Source: Bifidobacterium choladohabitans (GTDB lineage Bacteria > Actinomycetota > Actinomycetes > Actinomycetales > Bifidobacteriaceae). From it: DNA of 64,000 bases. The notes under the pieces were generated by a model that was not told the DNA's origin, did not search any database, and saw nothing but the letters and a program-made list of their open reading frames with translations. The stretch is from the NCBI RefSeq assembly GCF_016102005.1, contig NZ_JACFPL010000003.1, positions 124,001 through 188,000 of the forward strand, read 5' to 3'. Position numbers and translations under genes: made by a program. Each line of letters begins with the position of its first letter. Positions within the stretch are counted from its first letter, which is position 1. Of this stretch, positions 23,385 through 32,119 are shown in pieces.

Positions 23385-24340
23385 TATTCGTTCACCTTCC
23401 TTTCGATCCAGGCGTAGAGGAAGGCCAGCACGCCGGCAATCAGGGCCATGACGATGGCGATGGCCGATGCAGGACCATTGCCTTTGGGGGTCAAAGTCCC
23501 ACGGGAGGTGTTCATGGCCATCATCATGGGCGTGAAGGAGTTGGAGATGCCTGGATCGGCTGTCTGCATGACCTGCGGCTCATTGAAGAGCTGAATGGTG
23601 CCGATGATGGAGAGCAGCATGGCCAGCAGGGCGGCGCCGCGCACGTTGGGCAGCTTGATGTGCAGGGCGATCTGCAGGCCTGTGGCCCCGTCGATGCGGG
23701 CCGCCTCGTACAAATCATGAGGGATGGCTTGCAGGGCCGCCAGGAAAATAAGCATATTGTATCCGGTGAAGGTCCAGGTGGTGATGTTGGCCATGGATGC
23801 CAACACGACCTTGCCGGCGAAGAAATCCACAGTGATGCCCAAGGAGGACAGGCCCTTGACGATGGGTGAGATCTGCGGGTTGTAAAGGAAGACCCAGATG
23901 ATGGATGCGACCACCCCGGGGATGGCATAGGGCAGGAAGTATCCCAGCCGGAAGGGGGTCACGTGCTTGACCATGTAGGAATCCAGTACCATGGCCAGCG
24001 CCAGGGCGGCGATGATCATGATCGGCACCTGAATCAGGGTATAAATCAGCACTCGCCCGATTCCCGACCAGAAGGCGGCCGAGGTCACCACGTACTTGAA
24101 GTTGGTCAGACCTACGAATTTATTGACCATGGTTCCGCCCCCATAGGCGCCGCCGCCTGATGCGACATCCTGGAAGAAGCTGGAATAAATGGCATAGATG
24201 ATGGGGATGATGAAGACCACGATGAACAGGATGCCGAAGGGGGCCATGAAAGCCCAACCCGTGCGTTCGGCCCGTTTCACCGCATCCGAGCGTCCCGTCC
24301 TGCCCGGTCGGGCAGCTGACGACCGCCGTGTAGCACTCAT
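23384..24340 (-). CDS. Sugar ABC transporter permease (MalF-type)
   Basis: This 318-residue partner permease has the EAA loop LYEAARIDGATGLQIALHIK and an Arg/Ser-rich cytoplasmic N-terminus (residues 1-30) before the first helix. It pairs with the MalG-type permease through the overlapping TAATG junction. In B. longum terms it corresponds to GltB of the galacto-N-biose/lacto-N-biose transporter. The gene is separated from the binding-protein gene by 131 bases that contain a 13-base perfect hairpin. Confidence 0.92.
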   Translation of the reverse strand: MSATRRSSAARPGRTGRSDAVKRAERTGWAFMAPFGILFIVVFIIPIIYAIYSSFFQDVASGGGAYGGGTMVNKFVGLTNFKYVVTSAAFWSGIGRVLIYTLIQVPIMIIAALALAMVLDSYMVKHVTPFRLGYFLPYAIPGVVASIIWVFLYNPQISPIVKGLSSLGITVDFFAGKVVLASMANITTWTFTGYNMLIFLAALQAIPHDLYEAARIDGATGLQIALHIKLPNVRGAALLAMLLSIIGTIQLFNEPQVMQTADPGISNSFTPMMMAMNTSRGTLTPKGNGPASAIAIVMALIAGVLAFLYAWIERKVNE

Positions 24341-24394
24341 TCTGGGTACACCTGTCCTTGTCTTGAAGAGAAAATGGGATTATGGCCGAGCATG

Positions 24395-24434
24395 TTTGGG
24401 GCCCGAAACGCGTTCAACGTCTTCGGGCCCCAAA
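24395..24434 (-). promoter_or_regulatory. Perfect 13-bp stem-loop between binding-protein and permease genes
   Basis: TTTGGGGCCCGAA at 24395-24407 pairs perfectly with TTCGGGCCCCAAA at 24422-24434, with a 14-base loop. It lies 37 bases after the binding-protein stop and is not followed by a T-run, so it probably protects the upstream mRNA end or attenuates partially. Either effect would give more binding protein than permease. Confidence 0.7.
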
Positions 24435-24471
24435 TAGCAGGGATGGTCCCGCTCGGCCCTGATCGTGTCGA

Positions 24472-25797
24472 TTACTTGGCGACGGCCAGGCCGTAGTCCT
24501 TGAGGGTGGCTACAGATGTGGTCTGAGCCTGCGAGAAGATGTCGGCAACCTTGGCCTGCCCGGTGGCAGCCTTGGCGGCGGTTTCGGTCATGGCCGCAGC
24601 TACTGAGGAGAAGCCCGGCATGTAGGTGAAATCGCCCATGTTCTTGTTGGCAGTGGCGAACTCCTTCATGAGGTCCTGATCGCCGAAGAAGGATGACCAG
24701 CTTTCGGGGGTCTTAGCGTCCTCGGTGGTGGCGGCCAGTACCAGGCCCTGGGAGGTCAGGTCCTTGACCTGGGTGTTGAACCAGTTGAGGAACTCCATGG
24801 CCTGTTCAGGATGCTTGCTGCCCTTGAGCACAGCGACACCGGATCCGCCGTCGGGGCTGGATTTGCCGGAGTTGCCGAACCAGTCGCCCAGCTGGGCTAC
24901 GCGCCAATCACCCTTGCCGGTATCACCCATGGTGTCAACGATAAGAGGTGCTTCCCAGGCGGAGCCCACGGTGCCGATGAGCTGGCCGTTCTTGAGTGAA
25001 GCATCGAAAGAGGGGTCCCAGCGCGGATTGGTGGGGGCAGCTTTGGCATCCAGCAGCTGCTGGTAAACGTCGGCCACCTGCTTGGAGCCGTCGGTCTGGG
25101 TGTCCACCACCCAGGCATCGTTTTTCACGGTGTACCAGGGCTTGGTGGCGCCGGCCAGGCCTGGCATCATGTTGCCGGCCTCGTCGGGCTGGTAGGACAT
25201 GATGTATTTGCCCTGTGCAGCCGCCTTCTTGGCGGTTTCGATCAGTTCGTCCTTGGAGGTGGGCACTGAAATGCCCAGCTTGTCGAATTCGGCCTTGTTG
25301 TAGAAGTAGACCAGCGGGCCGGTGTCCTGCGGCAGGCCGAACATCTTGCCGTCAATACCCATAAGCTTGTAGGCGCCGGGGGAGAAATTGTCCTTGTATT
25401 TGGAGGCCTGGGCACTGACGTCCTCCAGCATGCTCTTGGTGTAGACTTCCGGCAGCTCGGCATAGCCCACCTGGGCCAGATCCGGTGCGTTGCCAGCCTT
25501 GACATCGGTCTCCAGCTTCTTGATCATCTCGGCCGACTTGCCGTTGAACTTGGTTGCCTTGACCTGAATGTTGGGGTGGGACTTGTTCCACCGCGCGACG
25601 ATATCATTGACGGGGGTCATGTTCGGCTTGTCCGGCAGCCGGTGCAGGTAGGTGATCTGCACCTTTTCGCCCGACTTGGAAGACGCGCTTTCAGACGAGG
25701 ACTTAGACGTTCCCGATGAGCCGCAGCCCGACAGGGCTATGCTCAGGGCCGCCAGCGACGTCACCGCGGCAAGTAGTCGTTTTCCTTCGAATATCAT
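24472..25797 (-). CDS. Galacto-N-biose/lacto-N-biose ABC transporter substrate-binding lipoprotein
   Basis: The 441-residue extracellular solute-binding protein (family 1) has a lipoprotein signal peptide: LAALSIALSGC with the lipid-modified Cys25, then a Ser/Lys-rich tether. Within the mature part, SYQPDEAGNMMPGLAGATKPWY and the C-terminal helices are typical of CUT1 binding proteins. Its place at the head of the lnp operon makes Gal-beta-1,3-GalNAc and/or Gal-beta-1,3-GlcNAc the likely ligands (GltA/GL-BP in other bifidobacteria). AAAGGAG lies six bases before the ATG, and a promoter is visible 55-80 bases upstream. Confidence 0.9.
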   Translation of the reverse strand: MIFEGKRLLAAVTSLAALSIALSGCGSSGTSKSSSESASSKSGEKVQITYLHRLPDKPNMTPVNDIVARWNKSHPNIQVKATKFNGKSAEMIKKLETDVKAGNAPDLAQVGYAELPEVYTKSMLEDVSAQASKYKDNFSPGAYKLMGIDGKMFGLPQDTGPLVYFYNKAEFDKLGISVPTSKDELIETAKKAAAQGKYIMSYQPDEAGNMMPGLAGATKPWYTVKNDAWVVDTQTDGSKQVADVYQQLLDAKAAPTNPRWDPSFDASLKNGQLIGTVGSAWEAPLIVDTMGDTGKGDWRVAQLGDWFGNSGKSSPDGGSGVAVLKGSKHPEQAMEFLNWFNTQVKDLTSQGLVLAATTEDAKTPESWSSFFGDQDLMKEFATANKNMGDFTYMPGFSSVAAAMTETAAKAATGQAKVADIFSQAQTTSVATLKDYGLAVAK

Positions 25798-25849
25798 TTC
25801 CCGCTCCTTTACGGTAAATGGCCGTCGTCGTCACCAGACGACCAGTTTC

Positions 25850-25877
25850 AGATTAACACATCAGACCTAATTGTCAA
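25850..25877 (-). promoter_or_regulatory. Promoter of the GNB/LNB importer-lnp operon
   Basis: On the minus strand TTGACA (25877-25872) is followed after 16 bases by TAATCT (25855-25850), with a TG two bases before it. The start codon lies about 53 bases further on. The -35 matches consensus fully and the -10 only partly. Confidence 0.55.
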
Positions 25878-25891
25878 CACTATTTACAATT
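25869..25891. promoter_or_regulatory. Candidate operator over the -35 box
   Basis: AATTGT (25869-25874) and ACAATT (25886-25891) form an inverted repeat with an 11-base spacer that covers the -35 hexamer of the importer promoter. A repressor bound here would block the polymerase. I do not know which regulator fits. No regulator gene lies in this locus. Confidence 0.4.
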
Positions 25892-25964
25892 CATAAGTCG
25901 GCCTTCCTGCCTTGACGGTGAAATCGATTTTCCGGGAATGCTCTTGGTTCTGCCGCCCCCATAT

Positions 25965-25980
25965 CGGTCAAGCTTGACCG
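25965..25980. promoter_or_regulatory. Perfect 16-bp palindrome upstream of the importer promoter
   Basis: CGGTCAAGCTTGACCG is a perfect palindrome about 88 bases upstream of the -35 box. It has the size and symmetry of a dimeric regulator site (for example LacI- or TetR-type), but no protein can be assigned. It is unlikely to act as a terminator because it has no loop or T-run. Confidence 0.4.
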
Positions 25981-26032
25981 TGCCGACTTGTTGAGAAATT
26001 GGTATCAGCGGTAATTGCAGTCTAGAGATATT

Positions 26033-26071
26033 GAAAGGGGCGGCGGGGTACAAGACCTCGCCGCCCCTTTC
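26033..26071. terminator. Strong terminator after the GH101 gene
   Basis: A 17-base stem (26033-26049 with 26055-26071, one G-T wobble) closes on a five-base loop just downstream of the GH101 stop. Reading plus-wards, TATTTTTTATT follows at 26081-26091. Reading minus-wards the tail is weaker. Confidence 0.75.
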
Positions 26072-26093
26072 AGTCAGGGCTATTTTTTATTAG

Positions 26094-29000
26094 TTAACTT
26101 CGTTTCCCCTGACTGCGCCTAGTCAGGAGGAGACCAGTCGTCAGTCCGAGCATGACTACGACCAGCAGGGAGGTCACCGCGACGCCTGTCGCCGATAGCC
26201 ATCCGTCCTGCCCGTCAGCGTTGGGATGGGCCGGCTTCTGCTGTATATTCCCCTTGCCGCCATCGAGGCCAGAACCATTGCCTGTGCCGGTGATCGGATT
26301 CTTTCCGGTATCCGATCCAGTGCCGGTACCGCCTATGCCGGTTCCGGGTATTGCGGGCTGAAGCTTGCCGATGGCCGTCTGCAGATTGGCTGCAGCCAAG
26401 GCCACCTGATAGGCCGTGGCCTGCTCGTCGGCCAACACCTGCTTGGCTGTGGCTAGCTTATTCTGCAAGGTCTTCCAGCTGTCTGGAGTGTAATCGGCCT
26501 CCTTGAGTCCGGTAGCCTGATTCACCAGATCCTGCAGCTCGCCCTTGTCTACAGGTTCCGCCAAGGTCGGCAGGGTGCAATCCGTGGTCAGACGGAGCTC
26601 GGCTGCCGATACATAATGGTTGGTTTCCGAGCTGCTTTGGCCCGTGGTCTCGGTTGCGGTCAATCTGACTCTGATCACATCGGATACTGGAGTGAAGGAG
26701 ATCTTCTGCCAGGTAGTCTGTGTGTCGAAGGTGCCGGTTATCTCTACCGGCTCCGACTGCCCGCTACGGGTCAGAGTGATCTTGTAACCTTTGATCTTGC
26801 CATTGACCGAATCGCCGCCCGGCCGGGGGAGGTAACGCAGTCCATTGACAGTGGTGGGCTCTTGCAGGTCGAATTGATACCAGGCTGAGCCGTCCTCAAG
26901 GGCGTTTGCACCCCACTTGGTGTGCCAGTAAGTTGAGGGCTTGCCATCCTGGGCGTACTCCTTGGGTCCCTCGACGCCGCCTGCATCGGGCTGTTCACTG
27001 CCTGCGCTGACTGCATACTTATCCTTGGCTATGTCGCAGCCATCGCTTGCTTGCGACCCAGGTGCCGTGGCCATGTAGTCCTCAAGGGCCGTCAGGATTC
27101 CGTAGGCATGTGACCAGTCCTGCGGTCCCGAGCCGTCCTTTTCGATCAGCAGACGGGCCTGATCCACCGTATGCAGGTAGGTCAGCCAAGCCTGGTCGCT
27201 GTACTTTGCGCGGCTGTCGTCGAAGCGATCACGCACCTGCTGGAGTTTGGCTCGGGCCTCTTCCTGGGTCTTGGACTTGTCTGGCAACCGCTCGATGCGC
27301 AGGTTGTCCAGGACGAAGTCCTGATACCCACCGAAGTTGGCCGCATCGCCGGATGTTCCCTGGCGGTCGGGTGCCTTGTCGGTCGAGTAGATGCCGAACC
27401 AGGAGGCGTCCCGAGGTCCGCCAGTCAGCTCGAATTGGTAGTGGGCCGTGGTGCCCAGGGCCTTCTCCAAGGGTTTCAGCTGGGTGCGGGCTGGGTCGAA
27501 CTCGCCCTGTCCTATGGCCAGAGCGTAGGAGCCGGTGGAGCCGGCCTGGTAGTCGAAGGAGATTCGATAGGTGGCTCCGGTCAGGAACCGGGCATTCTGG
27601 GGAATGGTTTGGTAGACCAAGGTGTTGCGTTCGGTAAGCCCGTTGATCTTGATTGACCAATCTCCTTGCAGCACATCGTCCATCTTCTTGACGTCCCAGC
27701 CTGCCTGAGTGTAGGGGGCGTGGAGTTCGGAAAGATGGACGCGGTTGTCCTCCACGCCCTCTGCGCCCGAGACCACAAAGGGCCATATGCCTTGGGCGTT
27801 GTGCTCGAAGTCATTGGTCAAGGTCTTCACGCCGCCATCTGCGTCGGTTTCCAGACCCTTGTACCCGTTCTTCACCAGGCGCAAATTGTCGAAGTAGGCG
27901 GATCCATCACCTTGATGTGAAAGGGTCAGAATCGTCTTGCCCTGATCCGGCGCTGTGAAGAAGACGTACATGTTCTGGAAGAGGCTGCTGCCGTCTATCG
28001 TGGCGCAGTTGGTGTTGTGGGGATCGGCCTGTACGAAGTTCCTGGCTATGCTGCGTCCAGTGGAGTTGGTGGCCAGCACCTGGTCACCGTTGCGGACCTC
28101 CAGGCGCGCCTGGCCGTCGCTGCGGTTATCCACGCCCACATAGAGGGCATAACGTGCACCAGGCTCCAGATCCTTTATGGTCTGTGTTGATTCGACTCGG
28201 CCATCCAGCTTGAGCATAGGATTACTGGAAGCGCTTTTGACGATGGTGGCGCTCCCGGAACCCTTGGTCTGCCAGTTGTCCTCAAGGCTTTTCTTGCCGC
28301 CGTTGAAGCCTGTGTCGACCAAATGGGAACCTGTGCTCCAGGCGACGTCCGGATTGGCCGAGGCCCCGCGATGAACCACGTAGGGGGTCCCCGCTTTGGC
28401 GTTCAGAGTGATCTGTCCGTTGACTACGGGTATATCCAACGGGTCGGTCTTGCCCTGGTCGCTCAGTCGGTAAACCTTGACTGCGGACAGATCGTGCCAG
28501 GAGTCGGGCAGCGTCCAGGTGGTCATGCCGCCCCGGGTGTTCCAGTGATAGAGCTTCTGGTCACTCACTGATAGGGGCTTGCCTGTCTTGGCATCCCAGA
28601 GCCATGGCAGCAGGTAGGACTCAGTGCCCTGGCCACTGCCGTCTCCGGGCGAGACCGCTCCCTGCAGGATGGTTCGGCCGTCCAGGGTGATGGTACGCTC
28701 GCGGTAGGCGGACGATGACTGGTCGTTGGATCCACGGTCAATGATCACCTGGTGGCCCAGGTCGTCCTTCAGGATTATCCGCTCCTGGCCGTTGTTGGCC
28801 GAAGGATCCTTGGGGGACTGCTGGTCCAAGGGATTGTTGACCCAGCGAGTCACCTTGAAGTGCTGGATGAACTTGGTGGACAGATCGTGGGTGTAAAGGT
28901 TGGCTATGTAGGCATCGTAATCGTTGCGGCCCTGCCAGCCTTCGAAGTCCTTCATGCTGTAGCCGCCTAGAAGTGGGGCGTTGGCTGCGCCCCCGTAAGA

Positions 29001-31565
29001 GGGGTAGTCGCCATCCCAGCTGTCCTTCTGATGGTTGCGCAGGAAACGCATGACCTGGGAGTTCTGCCCCTTGCTGGTGTAGCCTCCGTAGGTCAGATCA
29101 GCCGCCCAGTGCTGGAAGGATGCGTCATATTCGTTGGCTGCGCCGAATTCGGTGGCTACTCGCCAGCCGTTGTCGGTAATCATCTTCGAGAGCTTGCGGG
29201 TTTCCCAGGAATCCTCGCTGCCGGAGGTCTGATTGCCCCAGACATCCACATAGACGAAGTCCAGATTGTCGCCGACCTTCTTCTTAAGCTCGCCGAACCT
29301 GCTTTGGCGGGAGCCTGATGCCAGGTCGTGGATGCCGTCGATGCCGACCGCCTGATCAAGCCAGTTCCAGCCGTATTGGAGGCTGCCGTCAGCCCGGCGG
29401 CGGACCAGATCCTCGTTGAAGGCCTTGGCCTCCGGGTACATCTCGTCGGCGTTGACATGTACGCCGAAGCGGGCGCCATGCTTGGCTCCCTCCTTCATCA
29501 GGGTGTTCATGTCCTTGGCGCCGCCCATCCGGGTGCCGATGTCCCCGTAGTCCGGGTGGCCGGAATCATGCCCCTCGTTGGCGTAGCCCTTGAGCAGGAC
29601 GGACTGACCCAGCCCATCGGTGTTAAGGTCTACTTTCTTCACATTGTCCAAGGTGCTGAGGAAGGGATTCTGGGCCTGGCTTCCGAAGTTCATGGCAATA
29701 CGCCAGGAAACCAGATCGGGCACCTCCTGGGCTCCGTAAGGATTGTTCATGATGTTTCGATAGGCGATGGCCCCGTCCTGCCAGTCGACCCTGCCGTCCT
29801 GATTCTCGTCGCCTGTGATGGCCACGGCCATCTTGGGCATTTCGGTCTGTTCGACTGTGAAAGAGCGGTTCTTGGAGTCCCGGACCTGGCGATGGTAGTA
29901 CCAGGCAGGGCTGGACAGTCCGAGGGATGTTGATCCATGAACGCTGGTGGCATCCGTGAGCACACGGGTGTTTCGAGCGCCTCCGGACATTGAGCTGCCC
30001 GCCGTGGTGCCGTCATGTTCGCTGTTGCTCCATAGCCCGGCGCTCAGTGATCCTCCCGAGACGAATCCGTAGGTGTAATCGGCCTTGTTGGGATCGACTG
30101 CGGTGTCGTCAGTGATGGGGAAGGTGGTGTCGCCAGGTACCTGGGTATTCGAGGACATGCGTGCGCCTGTGAATTGAGCTCCGTCCTGATCGCTGCTGAC
30201 GGATACCAGATCCTGCCCGGGCAGGGCTATGGTCTGGATGGGGTGGTCTTTTCCGGCAGCGTTTTCGATCTTGGTGATGTCCAGGTGCAGGGTGTTGGCC
30301 TTGAGCCAGAGGACCGCTGTCACTGTGGCATCGATATTCTGGTCGGGCTTTTGGGCGCGAAGCTGGTAGGTGGCCTTGTCTGTCCCTTGCTGGGTGAAAG
30401 TCACGTCCGAATCAGTCAGATCCATGTCTATGCCATTGATGTTCAGACGACGCAGATCCTGATGTCGACCGTACATGACCCTGTTGTCCAGCTTGGTCAT
30501 GGTGTATTGAACCACTGAGGGGAAGTGCTTTCTGACCTGCACGCTCATCTCGGGGGTGCTCAGGGTGACCTTGGCCTCTGGGGTGGCTTTGTTCAGCTGC
30601 AAGGATCCCAGATTCAGGTCGGCACGGTCCACCTGTATGTCCTTAGTAACGTCCTCGTAGCCCTGTTTGCCGATCTGTAGGGTGTATCTGCCTGATTTGA
30701 TCTGCTCCAGGGTGAAGGCGCCTTCGGTGTCTGTCAATGTCGAAGCTCCCGTCAGATGGACCTTGGCTCCGGCGATGGCTCCGCCGTCTGCATCAACGAT
30801 TCGCCCGACGACCGAATGCAGATCAGCCGGGTCTTCCTTGAGCTTGAGCTTGACGTCAGTGATCTGGTTTTGGTAAACGCCAGCCTTCATGGCCAACCTT
30901 CCGGTTAGCGCGCCAGCCATTGGGCCGTAGTCGACATCATCGAAAGCAGCACGTCCGTCCACGGTGAGTCCTGCGCGCTGACCAGTCCAAGTGATTCTTA
31001 TCGTGGTCGGGGTATTCTGTGCCGGTGCCGGAAGTCTGGTTCCCGTGTACCACTGGCCGTCCCCGCCGTAGCGCTGCCAGAACCAGCCGCCCGAGTCATA
31101 GCCGATGAAGAGACCGGAGTTGGGATTGGCATAACCGAGGTAGAACCCGAACCTGTTCTCAGTGCCAGGCTGGGGTGAGCTCATGGTCAAGGTCAGAGCT
31201 CCTGGGCTGGTGAAGTCGTAGGTGGTGGCGTCCAGGGCGATGGCCGGGTACTGCTCGCTGGCTGTCGTGGAATTGCCATTGGCGGCTGAGGCCTTGAAGT
31301 GCAGCCAGCCATTGGACTTTTCCAGCACCTCGCCGCCTTTGGTGGTGGAGGAGTCCAGAGTCCATTTGTGGTCTGCAGGATTGACGGGAGTGATCCGTGG
31401 ATTGGTGCCAGCAGCTCTGGTTTTTGTCCCTGATCCTGTTGCCAGGGTTGACGGAGCATTGGCTTGGTAGGGCTGACTCCCCGTGGTTGCGAAGGCCGGA
31501 TCCGCGGCCCCTGCGGTGGCCAAGGCGAATACTGTCGCCAGGGCCATGGATATGATGCGTTTCAT
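26094..31565 (-). CDS. Surface endo-alpha-N-acetylgalactosaminidase (GH101)
   Basis: The 1823-residue exported enzyme releases intact Gal-beta-1,3-GalNAc from Ser/Thr of mucin-type glycoproteins. The signal peptide is MKRIISMALATVFALATAGA. A carboxypeptidase-regulatory-like domain (about 255-330) contains VVGRIVDADGGAIAGAKVHL. The GH101 core has VYVDVWGN with nucleophile Asp774 and VATEFG with acid/base Glu806, spaced almost as in B. longum EngBF (789/822). After beta-domains come a CBM32-like module (about 1525-1640, GKPSTYWHTKW), a FIVAR three-helix module (about 1660-1730), a Gly/Thr/Asn linker and an anchor: LSATG, a membrane helix and RRSQGKR. AAGGAGG lies 12 bases before the ATG. It is about 300 bases upstream of the GNB importer on the same strand. 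Confidence 0.95.
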   Translation of the reverse strand: MKRIISMALATVFALATAGAADPAFATTGSQPYQANAPSTLATGSGTKTRAAGTNPRITPVNPADHKWTLDSSTTKGGEVLEKSNGWLHFKASAANGNSTTASEQYPAIALDATTYDFTSPGALTLTMSSPQPGTENRFGFYLGYANPNSGLFIGYDSGGWFWQRYGGDGQWYTGTRLPAPAQNTPTTIRITWTGQRAGLTVDGRAAFDDVDYGPMAGALTGRLAMKAGVYQNQITDVKLKLKEDPADLHSVVGRIVDADGGAIAGAKVHLTGASTLTDTEGAFTLEQIKSGRYTLQIGKQGYEDVTKDIQVDRADLNLGSLQLNKATPEAKVTLSTPEMSVQVRKHFPSVVQYTMTKLDNRVMYGRHQDLRRLNINGIDMDLTDSDVTFTQQGTDKATYQLRAQKPDQNIDATVTAVLWLKANTLHLDITKIENAAGKDHPIQTIALPGQDLVSVSSDQDGAQFTGARMSSNTQVPGDTTFPITDDTAVDPNKADYTYGFVSGGSLSAGLWSNSEHDGTTAGSSMSGGARNTRVLTDATSVHGSTSLGLSSPAWYYHRQVRDSKNRSFTVEQTEMPKMAVAITGDENQDGRVDWQDGAIAYRNIMNNPYGAQEVPDLVSWRIAMNFGSQAQNPFLSTLDNVKKVDLNTDGLGQSVLLKGYANEGHDSGHPDYGDIGTRMGGAKDMNTLMKEGAKHGARFGVHVNADEMYPEAKAFNEDLVRRRADGSLQYGWNWLDQAVGIDGIHDLASGSRQSRFGELKKKVGDNLDFVYVDVWGNQTSGSEDSWETRKLSKMITDNGWRVATEFGAANEYDASFQHWAADLTYGGYTSKGQNSQVMRFLRNHQKDSWDGDYPSYGGAANAPLLGGYSMKDFEGWQGRNDYDAYIANLYTHDLSTKFIQHFKVTRWVNNPLDQQSPKDPSANNGQERIILKDDLGHQVIIDRGSNDQSSSAYRERTITLDGRTILQGAVSPGDGSGQGTESYLLPWLWDAKTGKPLSVSDQKLYHWNTRGGMTTWTLPDSWHDLSAVKVYRLSDQGKTDPLDIPVVNGQITLNAKAGTPYVVHRGASANPDVAWSTGSHLVDTGFNGGKKSLEDNWQTKGSGSATIVKSASSNPMLKLDGRVESTQTIKDLEPGARYALYVGVDNRSDGQARLEVRNGDQVLATNSTGRSIARNFVQADPHNTNCATIDGSSLFQNMYVFFTAPDQGKTILTLSHQGDGSAYFDNLRLVKNGYKGLETDADGGVKTLTNDFEHNAQGIWPFVVSGAEGVEDNRVHLSELHAPYTQAGWDVKKMDDVLQGDWSIKINGLTERNTLVYQTIPQNARFLTGATYRISFDYQAGSTGSYALAIGQGEFDPARTQLKPLEKALGTTAHYQFELTGGPRDASWFGIYSTDKAPDRQGTSGDAANFGGYQDFVLDNLRIERLPDKSKTQEEARAKLQQVRDRFDDSRAKYSDQAWLTYLHTVDQARLLIEKDGSGPQDWSHAYGILTALEDYMATAPGSQASDGCDIAKDKYAVSAGSEQPDAGGVEGPKEYAQDGKPSTYWHTKWGANALEDGSAWYQFDLQEPTTVNGLRYLPRPGGDSVNGKIKGYKITLTRSGQSEPVEITGTFDTQTTWQKISFTPVSDVIRVRLTATETTGQSSSETNHYVSAAELRLTTDCTLPTLAEPVDKGELQDLVNQATGLKEADYTPDSWKTLQNKLATAKQVLADEQATAYQVALAAANLQTAIGKLQPAIPGTGIGGTGTGSDTGKNPITGTGNGSGLDGGKGNIQQKPAHPNADGQDGWLSATGVAVTSLLVVVMLGLTTGLLLTRRSQGKRS

Positions 31566-32119
31566 ATTCTAGACAAGCCTCCTTGCCGTCTATGTGATGA
31601 TGGACGACTGAACCATGAACCGAGGAAGAGGCCGCCCGGAACCTACTACGTCGTTGTTTTGGTCAGAACGTCACGTCAATGTCAAATGTAAGTGTAGTAA
31701 AGATAATGTTATTGTACAAGTAGATACAGGTTACAAAATCAGGCTTGGTTATTTGTATATGTACTTGTCATATTGTGGCCGAAAGGTTCTTCGAAGCTGC
31801 ATTTGCAGATGTTGCGGTCATCCATGCATGTGGCTGAAGGGCCGATGAATGAATAATTCTTCTCTCGTGGATTATTGCCGCGGCTGCACTCGGATTCTCA
31901 GTAGATGGCGGCAGAGTTCATGATTCACAGGTCTGTCAAGACCGAGGTTGGTGATAGTGACAGGCACTCGGCCCTTGCCATCCGGCCCCGGTTTCTCCTC
32001 GGCTCGCGATGGCCATACAGCTGTGACGGGGCCCAGATGGTAGTAGCGGCGGTCTTCCGCCTTCTTTTGATGCATGACGAAAGCGGAATGTTGCGGAGGC
32101 TGCCAGTTGCAGGACTCGG
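31566..32119. other. Gene-free stretch with the GH101 promoter region
   Basis: 31640-31860 is distinctly AT-rich compared with its flanks. On the minus strand TTGTAC and TACACT with a 17-base spacer occur near 31700 and are a weak promoter candidate for the GH101 gene. Short frames at 31872-32075 (minus, 67 codons) and 31905-32132 (plus) lack ribosome-binding sites and any recognisable motif, so I do not call genes here. Confidence 0.4.
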
